Origin: Trinickia caryophylli
GTDB lineage: Bacteria; Pseudomonadota; Gammaproteobacteria; Burkholderiales; Burkholderiaceae
DNA: 64,000 nt
Assembly: GCF_034424545.1 (NCBI RefSeq)
Contig: NZ_CP139971.1
Location: forward strand, 992,001-1,056,000
Direction: 5' to 3'
The position numbers and the translations under genes are program-made. Below, one piece after another: positions 25,700-35,347 of the stretch (position 1 is the first letter of the stretch; every line of letters begins with the position of its first letter). Under the pieces are notes generated by a model. That model was given only the letters and a program-made list of their open reading frames with translations, did not search any database and was not told the DNA's origin.

Positions 25700-26536
25700 T
25701 CAGGCTTGCGCCGCACGGATATCGGCCTCGTCGGAGGCCTTCGCACCTTCGCCGTCCCCATCGACGACATGTACGGCAAACCCGGTACGCCCCGGTGCCA
25801 GATGCGGCGCGAGCGTCAGTTGTGGAATGTCGTAATCTCCCCCGTTTTGCCGACGGAAAGCAATGGGTTCGGTAGTCGCCAGCGCATCGAGCCGTTTGCC
25901 GAGCGAATCGCTGATCGTCTCGAATCGCGCGGCGTCCACGCGGCTCGTACGATAGACGACGAACGGAGGCAGCACGTCGAAGCCGGGGTAGTGAAGCACG
26001 CCATGCTGAATCGGAAACAGCAGATCATCGATCGGCCCGTTGATTCCGCGCGCGCTGTAATGCGACTCCCATCCTCCCGTCGTCACGATCAGCATCGCAC
26101 GCTTGCCCGCCAGGGTGCCCTCGCCATATCGATCGCCCCAATGGGCATTCGAATGCTCGCCGACGCCATAGCCGAACCCGTAGGCGTAGACGCGGTCAAC
26201 CCATCCCTTGAGAATCGCCGGCATCGTGAACCACCAAAGCGGAAACTGCAAAAGCACCGCATCGGCCCACTTCAGCTTCTCCTGCTCGCGCGCGACGTCG
26301 GCGCTTTGCACACCGCCCTCGAATGCGCGGCGTGAGTCGAGCGACGGGTCGAAGCGTTCGCCGGCCGGGCGGTCCGGAAAGTCCGCTGCGTCGAGCGTCG
26401 CTTTCCAATTCATCGCGTAGAGATCGGACACCTGCACCGTATGGCCGGCGCGTTGCAACCGGTCGACCGCGAACGCCTTGAGCGATCCGTTCAACGAGCG
26501 CAGCTCCGGATGCGCATAGACGAGTAGAACATTCAT
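25700..26536 (-). CDS. NAD(P)H quinone oxidoreductase (flavodoxin fold)
   Basis: This 278-residue protein has the flavodoxin-like fold of NQO1/MdaB-type enzymes: MNVLLVYAHPELRSLNGSL at the start, AVLLQFPLWWFTMPAILKGW (FMN/FAD binding) and LIVTTGGWESHYSARGINGP. These enzymes reduce quinones and related electrophiles by two electrons. Start chosen at the ATG at 26536, with AGGAG about 8 bases upstream; the longer frame to 26608 crosses the LysR promoter region. It is divergent from a LysR regulator, which probably controls it. Confidence 0.88.
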   Translation of the reverse strand: MNVLLVYAHPELRSLNGSLKAFAVDRLQRAGHTVQVSDLYAMNWKATLDAADFPDRPAGERFDPSLDSRRAFEGGVQSADVAREQEKLKWADAVLLQFPLWWFTMPAILKGWVDRVYAYGFGYGVGEHSNAHWGDRYGEGTLAGKRAMLIVTTGGWESHYSARGINGPIDDLLFPIQHGVLHYPGFDVLPPFVVYRTSRVDAARFETISDSLGKRLDALATTEPIAFRRQNGGDYDIPQLTLAPHLAPGRTGFAVHVVDGDGEGAKASDEADIRAAQA

Positions 26537-26597
26537 GATCTGGGCTCCTGGTTTTGACAAGGCACAGGTTAGGCTCGCGTCGGCTATAGTTGAAATG

Positions 26598-26610
26598 AAT
26601 TGTGCCAATT
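26598..26610. promoter_or_regulatory. Candidate LysR operator between the divergent pair
   Basis: A perfect inverted repeat AATTG-N3-CAATT lies in the 86-bp region between the quinone oxidoreductase start and the LysR start. This position and symmetry fit an autoregulatory LysR site. A TATAGT (26585-26590) just beside it could be a -10 element. Confidence 0.45.
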
Positions 26611-26622
26611 GCAGGTATTGCC

Positions 26623-27516
26623 ATGAACAATCTCAAGCGCATCGATCTCAACCTCCTGCTCACCCTCGACGTTTTGCTCACGGAAAAAAACGTTACGCGT
26701 GCCGCGGAGAAACTCCATCTTGCTCAACCCTCGGTCAGCGTGCAGTTGGCCAAGCTGCGCGAGCTCCTCGGCGACCCACTGCTGCTGCCGGGGCCACGCG
26801 GCATGCGCCCCACGGCAAGGGCCGACGAATTGCGCGAGCCGCTGCGTCAGGCGCTCGAGGCCCTCGACCGCGCCGTATCGCCGGCTGCCCCTTTCGATCC
26901 CGCCCGGGCCGACCATACCTGGCGCATCGACGCTTCCGACTACGGCGAATCGACGATCGTGCTGCCTGCGCTGCGCTCGCTGCGCACCGCGGCACCCGGC
27001 ACACGGCTCGCGGTTCTTGATTCAGCGCCCACGGAAGTCGCGCGGCAAGCGGAACGAGGCGAGATCGACCTCGCGTTCCATACGACCGACGATGCGCCGC
27101 CCACCTTGCGCCGCCGTGCGCTCTTTATGGAACGCTACGTGCTCGCGGGCCGCACCGGGCATCCCCGGCTGAAACGTCGCCCGTCGGCATCGCAGTTCTG
27201 CGCGCTCGAGCATGTGATCGTATCGCCGGACGGCGGCGGCTTCCGGGGCCCGACGGACGAAGCGCTATCCGCACTCGGGTTGACGCGCCGCGTCGTGTTG
27301 TCGGTGCCGCACTTTCTTTTTCTCTCGTCGGCGCTCTTGAATTCCGACCTCGTGGCGGTGATGCCCGAACGGCTCGCGCGCGAAGCGCCCGGCTTGCGGA
27401 TAGTAGAGCCACCCGTAACGGTGCCCGGATTTGAAATGTCGATGCTTTGGCATGAACGCCTGCACCGCGATCCCGCCCATCAATGGCTGCGCGAGCACAT
27501 TGCGCATTCGGTTTGA
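26623..27516 (+). CDS. LysR-family transcription regulator
   Basis: This 297-residue regulator has the N-terminal LysR helix-turn-helix (LNLLLTLDVLLTEKNVTRAA, LHLAQPSVSVQLAKLRELLG, about 6-62) and a periplasmic-binding-like effector domain (about 90-295). Start chosen at the ATG at 26623 (MNNLKRIDLN), the usual LysR beginning; an ATG 7 codons earlier is possible. It is divergent from the quinone oxidoreductase gene, the classic arrangement for a LysR regulator and its target. The inducer is unknown; quinones or oxidative stress are guesses. Confidence 0.92.
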   Translation: MNNLKRIDLNLLLTLDVLLTEKNVTRAAEKLHLAQPSVSVQLAKLRELLGDPLLLPGPRGMRPTARADELREPLRQALEALDRAVSPAAPFDPARADHTWRIDASDYGESTIVLPALRSLRTAAPGTRLAVLDSAPTEVARQAERGEIDLAFHTTDDAPPTLRRRALFMERYVLAGRTGHPRLKRRPSASQFCALEHVIVSPDGGGFRGPTDEALSALGLTRRVVLSVPHFLFLSSALLNSDLVAVMPERLAREAPGLRIVEPPVTVPGFEMSMLWHERLHRDPAHQWLREHIAHSV

Positions 27517-27614
27517 ATGCGATTCGTCGTCGAATCGCCGGGTCGGCGTAATGCCATAGGTAGGACTGCCCTTTTCGTTCGATGCGGCCGGGCGCGACGC
27601 GCGCGCCCGGCGCC

Positions 27615-29159
27615 TCACGCTTCGAGCTTGAACGCGCCCACCACGTGCCGCAGCTTCGCGGCCTGCGCATCGAGCGACTGCGCCGCGGCGGCTGCCTGCT
27701 CCACGAGCGCGGCGTTTTGCTGCGTCACGGTATCCATCTGCGTCACCGCGAGCGCGATCTGATCGATGCCCGTGCGCTGCTCGTTCGACGCGGTTGCGAT
27801 GCCGGCCATGATGTTGTTGACCTGCGAGACGGAATCGATGATCTCCTTCATCGCCACGTTCGCCTCGTCGACGAACGATGCGCCGACGTGTACGCGCGAG
27901 ACCGAATTGTCGATGAGAACCTTGATCTCCTTCGCCGCGTTTGCCGAACGCTGCGCGAGCGCCCGGACTTCGCCCGCGACGACGGCAAAGCCGCGCCCCT
28001 GCTCGCCCGCCCGCGCGGCTTCGACCGCCGCGTTGAGCGCGAGGATGTTCGTCTGGAACGAAATCCCTTCGATGATGCCGATGATGTCCGCGATTTTCGA
28101 GGAGCTGTCGGTAATCTCGTTCATCGTGCCGACCACGCGCCGGAAGACTTCGCTGCCGCGCGTCGCGACCTGCGACGCGTTGTCGGCCACGTTGCTTCCC
28201 GCACTCGCGTTGTCCGCGTTCTGACGCACCGTGCCCGTCAACTCCTCCATGCCGGCCGCCGTTTCCTGCAGCGAAGCGGCCTGCTCCTCGGTACGCGCGG
28301 AAAGGTCGAGGTTGCCGGCCGCGATCTGCCGCGTGGCATCGGCAATTGCCTCGCTGCCGTCGCGCACCGCGCGCACGGTCTCGCGCAGCGCATCGCGCAT
28401 GGTCGCCACGCCCGCGAGGATCTGCCCCATCTCGTCGCTGCTCGTGACGGCAACCGGACGGCTCAGGTCGCCCTCGCTGATCGCCTGGAAGTGCCCCAAG
28501 GCCTGATCGAGCGGCCGTGCTATCGCGCGCCGCAGTGTGATCCATGCAACGACCGCCGCCAGGGCCCCGACGATCATCATCGCGATGGCGACCATGCGAA
28601 ACGTCGAATAATGCGCAAGCGCGCTGTCGTAACGCCCCTTCGCCGAGCGGGCCTGAAACTCGGTAAGCGCGTCCGATGCCTTGTCGAGCGCGACGTAAGG
28701 ATCTTTCAACGCGAAAGTCTTCTCGCGAATCGCCGCGACGTCCTTGGTCTTGATCGCATCGATGAGCCGATCGATAGCGGCGTACATGCGCTGGCGCGTG
28801 CCGCTGACGGCCTCGGCCAGAGCGGTTTCTTCCGGGCCGCGCTGCAGCGCCAGATATTTGTTCCACCAGTTGTTCGACGTATTGCGATACATCATCGCGC
28901 GCGCCAGCGTCTTGTCGAGATCCGGTGCGTCCGGAATGAGTGCCGCACGGTCGAGCACGACGCGCTCGCGCAAAACGAACGCAGCAGCATTGCCGGTCGC
29001 GATGGCCGATGGCAGGTTGTCGGAAAACACGTCATACGTGGCATCCGTCGCTTTGCTCATGCCATAGAGGCCGAGCACGCTCACCGCGATCAGCAGCGCG
29101 CCCAGCAGGCCCATCACCAGCGCGATGCGCGCTTTGATCGTCAGTCGTGATTTCTTCAT
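27615..29159 (-). CDS. Methyl-accepting chemotaxis protein
   Basis: This 514-residue receptor has one membrane helix at about 10-30, a four-helix-bundle type periplasmic domain (about 35-185), a second helix at about 190-212 ([20 protein letters not shown]), a HAMP region (about 212-265) and a cytoplasmic signalling domain. The hairpin tip reads [20 protein letters not shown], with [19 protein letters not shown]. Start chosen at the ATG at 29159 before the first helix. No CheR-tethering pentapeptide is at the C-terminus (ends GAFKLEA). Ligand unknown. It stands alone, with no che genes nearby. Confidence 0.93.
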   Translation of the reverse strand: MKKSRLTIKARIALVMGLLGALLIAVSVLGLYGMSKATDATYDVFSDNLPSAIATGNAAAFVLRERVVLDRAALIPDAPDLDKTLARAMMYRNTSNNWWNKYLALQRGPEETALAEAVSGTRQRMYAAIDRLIDAIKTKDVAAIREKTFALKDPYVALDKASDALTEFQARSAKGRYDSALAHYSTFRMVAIAMMIVGALAAVVAWITLRRAIARPLDQALGHFQAISEGDLSRPVAVTSSDEMGQILAGVATMRDALRETVRAVRDGSEAIADATRQIAAGNLDLSARTEEQAASLQETAAGMEELTGTVRQNADNASAGSNVADNASQVATRGSEVFRRVVGTMNEITDSSSKIADIIGIIEGISFQTNILALNAAVEAARAGEQGRGFAVVAGEVRALAQRSANAAKEIKVLIDNSVSRVHVGASFVDEANVAMKEIIDSVSQVNNIMAGIATASNEQRTGIDQIALAVTQMDTVTQQNAALVEQAAAAAQSLDAQAAKLRHVVGAFKLEA

Positions 29160-29411
29160 TTCTTTCCCGGGAAGGAGCATGTCGCTTTTCGCACGATCGT
29201 GCGCGCTTTTCCGCTGCGCAGATCCTGCCACTGCTTATCGGCATTCCGAGGAAAGAATTGAATAAATTATTTTTATGCGGCAGCCATGCCTCGGCAAATA
29301 GTTGGACGATTGGACGCCGACCGATTAGACACCTATTTCATCGTATTAAAACCGGTTCCCAGGAGATGCAGGCAACGATGCAGCGAAGCGGCGACATCGT
29401 TGACCGGCGAA

Positions 29412-30110
29412 TTACGAAAGCGCCTTCGATATGGATTGCTCGAGCATCAGCAATTCGTCGAATTGCGTGATCAATTCAAAGCTCAGTAGAAACCCGAACG
29501 TGTAACACGCCGAGGGAAATCGCTGCATTGCGCTTAATACGGGCGCGGCAATTCGTGTGCGGATCGCATCGCGCGTCATGACGTAGACGATGGCCACGCC
29601 GAGCGCGGCGCCGGCGATGACATCCGTCGGGTAATGCAGGCCGAGATAGACGCGTGGCAGACAGATGAAAGCCGCGGCGTAGAGCAAGGCGAATACGCCC
29701 AGGCGGCGCCACGTCAGAAAGACCCCCATGGCGATCGCGACCCAGAGCATCGCGTGGTCGCTCGGGAAGGAGCCCCAGGTCCGAAACGGCGGGTCGTGGA
29801 GCCCCGCCGGAGGAAAGTGCAGATGCAACTCCGGATTGTTGATCGGCCGCAGCCGGAACGGCAGATAATGCGCCAGCGCACGGCCGATGACCAGCGCGGC
29901 GAGCCCGCTCAGAATCGTCGCAATCACCATTTCGCGCCGCCATTCGGTCTGTGCCTGCGGCTTGAACCACAGCCACCAGAGCATCGGAATCAGCACGAAG
30001 CCTTTGAACGTATATAAACCCGCGACCACCCGCACCGCATGGTTGAGCAGCACGGAAGCAAACGCGTGCTGTGTCAGGAACGACTGGATCGCCGTGTCGA
30101 AACCGTTCAT
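29412..30110 (-). CDS. PAP2-family membrane phosphatase
   Basis: This 232-residue integral membrane protein has about five or six helices and the three phosphatase motifs: HYLPFRLRPIN (motif 1), SFPSDHA (motif 2, with the catalytic-site His), and RVYLGLHYPTDV (motif 3, nucleophilic His and Asp). Family members remove phosphate from lipid phosphates such as undecaprenyl diphosphate or phosphatidate. A GGGAGGA site precedes the ATG by about 4 bases. It is divergent from the DAHP synthase gene and has no obvious functional partner. Confidence 0.9.
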   Translation of the reverse strand: MNGFDTAIQSFLTQHAFASVLLNHAVRVVAGLYTFKGFVLIPMLWWLWFKPQAQTEWRREMVIATILSGLAALVIGRALAHYLPFRLRPINNPELHLHFPPAGLHDPPFRTWGSFPSDHAMLWVAIAMGVFLTWRRLGVFALLYAAAFICLPRVYLGLHYPTDVIAGAALGVAIVYVMTRDAIRTRIAAPVLSAMQRFPSACYTFGFLLSFELITQFDELLMLEQSISKALS

Positions 30111-30432
30111 GAGTCCTCCCTTGATTTATCGTACGAAATGCGTTCGTCACGCCTGTCGCGGAGGTTTCGAGCCACGAGAGAGGCGAACGTAACACTCAAA
30201 AACGCGCGGAAAAACACAAAAAACGGGGAGGGCGGGCTAATCCCTATCGGGACCGTAATGCGCCTGCGGGACCATTGCGGTGCCGCAACATCGATGGCCG
30301 GCGAAAGACGGCTGCGCCGGTTGCCAATCGAACCCGCCACGCGCTGCATCTTCCGCGCGAGCCCCGGCCGCGGCGCGCCCGCCCGACGAATGCCATAATT
30401 CGGGGCTGCCACCACGCATTCAGGACAAGACA

Positions 30433-31566
30433 ATGAGAAGCATCGACGATCCGCAACACGACCAGGAGGTGGGTGTCGCGGACAGCACGCAAGACACGAC
30501 GCGTATCGACGACGTGCGCATCGGCGCCGTACGTCCGCTGATTTCCCCCGCGTTGCTGCAGGACGAACTGCCCGTGCCGCCCGCGGTACAGGCGCTCGTC
30601 GAGCGCGCCCGCGCGGAGATCGGCGATATCCTGCACGGACGCGACGACAGGCTGCTGCTGATCGTCGGCCCCTGCTCGATTCACGACCATGACCAGGCGC
30701 TCGACTACGCGCGCCGGCTCAAGGCAGCCGCCGACGCACTGAAGGACGACCTTCTGATCATCATGCGCGTGTACTTCGAAAAGCCGCGCACGACGGTGGG
30801 CTGGAAAGGCTACATCAACGATCCGCGGCTCGACGGCAGTTTCCGGATCAACGAGGGTTTGCGCTGCGCGCGGCGGTTGCTGCTCGACATCAACGGCCTG
30901 GGCCTGCCGGCCGGTACCGAGTTCCTGGATCTCCTGAGCCCGCAATACATCGCGGACCTCATCGCCTGGGGCGCGATCGGCGCGCGTACGACGGAAAGCC
31001 AGAGCCACCGCCAGCTTGCCTCGGGGCTCAGTTGCCCGATCGGGTTCAAGAACGGTACGGACGGCGGAGTGCAAGTCGCGGCGGATGCGATCGTTGCCGC
31101 GCGAGCGAGCCATGCCTTCATGGGCATGACCAAGATGGGCATGGCCGCCATCTTCGAGACACGCGGCAACGACGACGCGCATGTGATTCTGCGCGGCGGG
31201 AAGAAAGGCCCGAATTACGACAGCGCGAGCATCGCCGAAACCTGTGCGGCACTCGATGCGGCGGGACTGCGCGCCCAGGTGATGGTCGATTGCTCGCATG
31301 CCAATTCGAGCAAGGCGCATCGGCGCCAGATCGAAGTGGCGGACGATCTCGCGCGGCAACTCTCGCAAGGCGAGGAGCGCATCGTCGGCGTCATGATCGA
31401 GAGCAATCTCGAAGAGGGCCGCCAGGACCTGAAACCGGGCGTACCGCTTTGCTACGGCGTGTCGATTACCGACGCCTGCCTGAGTTGGGCGCAGACCGAA
31501 CCGGTGCTCGACGTACTCGCCAACGGCGTGCGGGCGCGGCGCCAAACGAAAGAATCGTCGCGCTGA
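30433..31566 (+). CDS. aroG: 3-deoxy-7-phosphoheptulonate (DAHP) synthase, class I
   Basis: This 377-residue enzyme makes DAHP from phosphoenolpyruvate and erythrose 4-phosphate, the first step of aromatic biosynthesis. Class I (AroF/G/H) marks: LLIVGPCSIHDHDQALDYA, VYFEKPRTTVGWKGYINDP, GTEFLDLLSPQYIADLIAWG, ARTTESQSHRQLASGLSCP, GFKNGTDGG and MVDCSHANSSK (metal and substrate ligands). Start chosen at the ATG at 30433; the earlier in-frame ATG at 30280 gives an extension of different composition. Which amino acid inhibits it cannot be judged here, so the symbol could be aroF or aroH. Confidence 0.92.
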   Translation: MRSIDDPQHDQEVGVADSTQDTTRIDDVRIGAVRPLISPALLQDELPVPPAVQALVERARAEIGDILHGRDDRLLLIVGPCSIHDHDQALDYARRLKAAADALKDDLLIIMRVYFEKPRTTVGWKGYINDPRLDGSFRINEGLRCARRLLLDINGLGLPAGTEFLDLLSPQYIADLIAWGAIGARTTESQSHRQLASGLSCPIGFKNGTDGGVQVAADAIVAARASHAFMGMTKMGMAAIFETRGNDDAHVILRGGKKGPNYDSASIAETCAALDAAGLRAQVMVDCSHANSSKAHRRQIEVADDLARQLSQGEERIVGVMIESNLEEGRQDLKPGVPLCYGVSITDACLSWAQTEPVLDVLANGVRARRQTKESSR

Positions 31567-31605
31567 TCGAGGGCTCGCGAACGCGAGCCCGGATGGAATG
31601 CCTGC

Positions 31606-31800
31606 TTAGTTGAGCCAATAAATCGTGCAGGGATCGTCGGGCTTCATCGAGCAGGCGTTCATCGGCCACGTGCTGCTGGCCTGCACGACCTCGTGCACGG
31701 CTTCGCGGGCGCCGGGGCTGCGCCCATAGACGACCACGGCAAAGCACATCAAGCCGAACAACGTCACGAGCGAAAAGGCAACTTTCTCAAAGGCTTTCAT
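31606..31800 (-). CDS. Small single-pass membrane or secreted protein
   Basis: A 64-residue protein with one hydrophobic helix (about 6-25, VAFSLVTLFGLMCFAVVVYG) and a short polar part holding two cysteines (MNACSMKPDDPC), which could form a disulfide outside the membrane. Not recognised. Codon use and the clean 5' and 3' borders support a real gene. It is convergent with the DAHP synthase gene (39-bp gap). Confidence 0.55.
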   Translation of the reverse strand: MKAFEKVAFSLVTLFGLMCFAVVVYGRSPGAREAVHEVVQASSTWPMNACSMKPDDPCTIYWLN

Positions 31801-32274
31801 CTGATCAATACCGCTTACCGGACACGGCCGCTATTATATCTTGAAACCTAGGGTTTTCCCCTAAGGGTTTTGAGGCAAGCACCGCGTCACATCCATTCCC
31901 GCAAGAATCAGGCAGCGGGACTTCGCCATCCCGGGGGAGCCCACCGGATGGCCTGAATGTAGAGGGCGCCGATTCACCGCGTGTTGCGCTCGGACAAAGA
32001 AAACGAAAAAGTCACCGATGGCGGCGGTCGGTCGTTATCGGCAGATACCTCGTCACGGCCCGCAAGCTCTTTGGGAGCATCGGCGTCCGCTCCCATCGGG
32101 AGGGCGCGCTGGCAAACGTTCATTCCCGCAAAAACTGGCATACAGTCGCCGTACCGCGGGAATCGCCGCGATGCCGGCGACGGCTCGGCCGCCGAAGCCT
32201 CGCATTCGTGTAGCGGGGATCTCGCGTGGGCCGCGTGGCGCCGCGAGGCGAACGCCGAAGGGGGGACCGTTACA
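31801..32274. other. Intergenic region without a clear gene
   Basis: 474 bp between the small membrane protein and the EamA transporter. The frame of the transporter is open from 31981, but that stretch has no homology and no ribosome-binding site. Two short motifs starting CATTCCCGCAA (31893 and 32121) look like degenerate copies of a dispersed intergenic repeat. An inverted AAACC/AAGGGTTT pair lies near 31850-31875. Confidence 0.4.
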
Positions 32275-33138
32275 ATGTCGCGCTCACGGATTGCCATGAT
32301 CACGGTCGTGACCATGGCCGCATTCGCGGCCAATTCACTGCTTTGCCGGCTCGCGCTGCGCGGCACCAGCATCGATGCCGCAACGTTTACGACGATCCGA
32401 ATCGCATCGGGTGCGCTTTCGTTGTGGCTGATCACGGCGCTTTTCGGCACGGGCGTCAAACGCGCCGGCAATTGGGCGTCCGCTTTCGCCCTTTTCGTGT
32501 ATGCGGCCGGCTTCTCGTTCGCTTACCTGAGCCTCGACGCCTCCACGGGCGCGCTGCTGCTCTTCGGCGCCGTGCAATCGACGATGATCGGCTACGGCCT
32601 GCGTCGCGGCGAACGGTTTGCCGCGCGGCAGTGGGCGGGGCTCGCATGCGCGCTTGCGGGCCTCGTCGGCCTGCTGCTGCCAGGGGTTTCAGCGCCGCCG
32701 CTTTCGGGCTCGCTGCTCATGATCGCGGCGGGAGCCGCCTGGGGCATCTACTCGCTGCGCGGCAAAGGGGCCGCCTATCCGAGCGCCGCGACCGCCGGCA
32801 ATTTCATGCGCGCACTGCCGTTCGCCGTTGCCCTGAGCGCCGCCACCTACATGCATGCGACAGTCGGGTTCGACGGCGCGTCGTATGCCGTAATCTCGGG
32901 CGCGGTGACATCGGGGCTCGGCTACGCGCTTTGGTACGCCGTACTGCCTTCGCTGAGCGCCGGCGTCGCCGCCACGCTGCAATTGAGCGTACCGGTAATC
33001 GCCGCCCTCGGAGCCGTGGCATTCCTCGGCGAACATCTGACGTTGCGCCTCGCACTCGCGTCGCTCGCTATTCTGGGCGGCATCGCCCTCGTCGTGCTGC
33101 GCCCGCGCGCGGTCGAGCGCGCGCCCAAGTCAGGCTGA
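32275..33138 (+). CDS. EamA/DMT-family transporter
   Basis: This 287-residue inner-membrane protein has about ten helices in two EamA halves; NSLLCRLALRGTSIDAATFT in the first and the EamA-type end LSVPVIAALGAVAFLGEHLT in the second are the characteristic segments. Members export amino acids, nucleobases or other metabolites. Start chosen at the ATG at 32275, although an ATG 7 codons later (MITVVTM) is possible. The substrate is unknown. It is convergent with the MocR gene. Confidence 0.88.
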   Translation: MSRSRIAMITVVTMAAFAANSLLCRLALRGTSIDAATFTTIRIASGALSLWLITALFGTGVKRAGNWASAFALFVYAAGFSFAYLSLDASTGALLLFGAVQSTMIGYGLRRGERFAARQWAGLACALAGLVGLLLPGVSAPPLSGSLLMIAAGAAWGIYSLRGKGAAYPSAATAGNFMRALPFAVALSAATYMHATVGFDGASYAVISGAVTSGLGYALWYAVLPSLSAGVAATLQLSVPVIAALGAVAFLGEHLTLRLALASLAILGGIALVVLRPRAVERAPKSG

Positions 33139-33177
33139 GCCCCGAACGCCATCGCGCGCGATCGGCATCCGGGGGCC

Positions 33178-34653
33178 TCAGCGCACAGAACCGGCAAGAT
33201 GCCCGAGCCGGCGGAGTGCCTGCTCGAGCGAATGATCGAATGGACGCGGGCAACTGATCCGCACAAACGAACGGAAGCGGTCCGAATTTGAAAAGATCGA
33301 CCCTGGCGCGACGCGAATGCCCTGCACCAGGGCAGCCTCGAATACCTTTTCGGAATCCGTTCCCTCAGGCAAAGCGATCCAGAGCAGCAACCCTCCTGTC
33401 GGCGAGCTCGAACGCGTACCCTCGGGAAAGTAGCGGGCGACCGCATCGATCGTTTTCTCTCGTTGCGCGCGCAACTTTTCGCGCAAGCGATGCAGATGCC
33501 GATCGAAGGCGCCGGAGCCGATGAACTCGGCCGCGACGAGTTGGGGCAGCGCCTCGTTATGGCGGCTCTGGGCAAACTTGAGCATCCTGACGCGCTCGTG
33601 CCAACGCCCCGCCGACATCCAGCCCAGCCGCATTCCCGGCGCCAGGACCTTGTTGAAGGACGCACAATGAATCACGTGCCCGCCGGTATCCCACGCCTTG
33701 ATCGGCTTCGCGTTCTCGGGAGAATCGGAAAGCTCGCGATAGGGCTCGTCCTCGATGACGGCCACGCCGTACCGCATGCAGAGTTTCAATAGCGCGGCCT
33801 TGCGTTCGTCCGGCATCACGCAACCCAGCGGGTTCTGCAGATTCGGCACGACGACGAGCGCCTTGACGTTGCCATAGGCCGCGAGCGCGATTTCGAGCGC
33901 CTCCAGCGACATGCCCATGGTCGGACTCGTCGGAATCTCGAGCGCGCGCAAGCCCAGGCTCTCGAGAATCTGCAGCAGCCCGAAGAACGCGGGCGATTCG
34001 ATCGCGACCGTATCGCCCGGTTGTGCGACGGCGCGCAGCGCCAGATTGACGGCTTCGACACCGCCGGTCGTGACGATGATTTCGTCTGGCGATACCGTCA
34101 CGCCCGCGGCAAGCGCACGCCTCGCGGCGGCCTGCCGAAACTCGGGCACGCCCGAATCGGCCCCGGCCTCGGTCAGCAGCGTGGGGCGGTGCCGAAGCAG
34201 CCTCGTGGTCAGCGTCTGCAGTGCGGCGGTTGGATAAAGATCGGCCACCGCCGTCGCGCCCCCCAGATTCAACGCGTCAGGAAAGGCGGCGGCGCGCGCG
34301 ATGACGCGCGAGACCTTTTCGTGCAAACCGACGTACTGCGCCTCGTCGGGCACGACCGGCACCTCCGGCTCTCGGACCGTATCGAGCTTTGGCGGCACCG
34401 GCGTTCGCACGAAATAGCCGGCGCGCGGCCTGGCATGGAGCCAACCGGCGTCCTCGAGGCAGCGGAACGTCTGGATCGCGGTGGACAAGCTGACGCGATG
34501 CCGGCTCATGACGGCTCGAATCGACGGCATGCGGTCGCCGGGCGCAAGCGTGCCCGCAGCGATGATGCGCCGGTAGTACTCGGCGAGCCGCCCGTACAAG
34601 GGCTCCCCCGTATCGGGCAGATTGCACCGCGCGTCGTCTTCGTAGGAATGCAT
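33178..34653 (-). CDS. MocR/PdxR-type regulator (GntR DNA-binding + aminotransferase domain)
   Basis: This 491-residue protein fuses an N-terminal GntR winged helix (about 15-85, with LAPGDRMPSIRAVMSRHRVS and STAIQTFRCLEDAGWL) to a fold-type I aminotransferase domain (about 115-485) with TTGGVEAVNLALRAVAQPGD, VVPNLQNPLG and the PLP-lysine segment ASFNKVLAPGMRLGW. MocR proteins bind PLP and regulate genes of vitamin B6, amino-acid or GABA metabolism. Start chosen at the ATG at 34653. It is divergent from a small unrecognised gene and may control it; the longer frame upstream to 35070 is not used. Confidence 0.92.
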   Translation of the reverse strand: MHSYEDDARCNLPDTGEPLYGRLAEYYRRIIAAGTLAPGDRMPSIRAVMSRHRVSLSTAIQTFRCLEDAGWLHARPRAGYFVRTPVPPKLDTVREPEVPVVPDEAQYVGLHEKVSRVIARAAAFPDALNLGGATAVADLYPTAALQTLTTRLLRHRPTLLTEAGADSGVPEFRQAAARRALAAGVTVSPDEIIVTTGGVEAVNLALRAVAQPGDTVAIESPAFFGLLQILESLGLRALEIPTSPTMGMSLEALEIALAAYGNVKALVVVPNLQNPLGCVMPDERKAALLKLCMRYGVAVIEDEPYRELSDSPENAKPIKAWDTGGHVIHCASFNKVLAPGMRLGWMSAGRWHERVRMLKFAQSRHNEALPQLVAAEFIGSGAFDRHLHRLREKLRAQREKTIDAVARYFPEGTRSSSPTGGLLLWIALPEGTDSEKVFEAALVQGIRVAPGSIFSNSDRFRSFVRISCPRPFDHSLEQALRRLGHLAGSVR

Positions 34654-34865
34654 AGGCGATATGTTGCGGCGAAGCATGCCTGCCCCGCCAGATACAGCGA
34701 AACCCAATTGCGACCGATACAGAAACGGCGAATGCCGTCCTGCTGCGCTACAGATTCCAGCGCCCTGAATCTGTCTGCCCGCCCGGGAAAAACGTAACGT
34801 CGGAACGACCGGCCGCGACTCATCGCTCGCGGCCGACACCGACCCGACGAGCGCACGAGAGCGAT

Positions 34866-35234
34866 ATGAAAATGGAAGAACAGCGGTATTTCCCAGGGCA
34901 AACCCAACTCTGCTCCGTCGCGCGCGCGACGTGCATCCTTGCGCCCAACGGCCCTTTGAAGCTGCGCTACAGGGACCGCTCTCTCTCATCGCTCGACGCC
35001 GCGTTCGAGATCGTCGTCGACCTCTACGAAGGCGAACGGTACGTGATGCCGTGCGCTGCCTGGGTTGCAATCTCGGCGATGGGCAGCGCGCCGGTGCGTG
35101 CGGTGTTCATCCGCCCACCCGCCTGGCCGCTGCGGGTGGCGCACGTCGCTTCGCGCCTTCGCGCCAGCGTCATGGCTGCACTTGCCGGCGGTAACATGTC
35201 AGCCCGGAGTCACACGCCGCGAAACCGGCCATGA
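34866..35234 (+). CDS. Hypothetical protein (possibly DUF2917-like)
   Basis: A 122-residue soluble protein divergent from the MocR regulator. A central stretch (VARATCILAPNGPLKLRYRD, then YEGERYVMPCAAWVAISAMG) has the short strand pattern of DUF2917 proteins, but key residues (the Trp-rich VWLT segment) are missing, so I leave it unassigned. The C-terminus is basic (RNRP). The ATG at 34866 has a weak GAGAG site. It may be a target of the MocR protein. Confidence that it is expressed is moderate. Confidence 0.45.
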   Translation: MKMEEQRYFPGQTQLCSVARATCILAPNGPLKLRYRDRSLSSLDAAFEIVVDLYEGERYVMPCAAWVAISAMGSAPVRAVFIRPPAWPLRVAHVASRLRASVMAALAGGNMSARSHTPRNRP

Positions 35235-35347
35235 GCACACTCACCCCGGCGCGTACAGAGCCGGAGGGCCGCTAGCGCAAACTGATGACGCTCACCGATA
35301 TGCCGCTTGGCGCGATCCGCGAAGTGGTACGGCGCGGCGGCGCCGAA

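Noticed and set aside
31893..32140. Two short CATTCCCGCAA motifs resembling a dispersed intergenic repeat
   Set aside because: Too short and degenerate to call a repeat family from one window.
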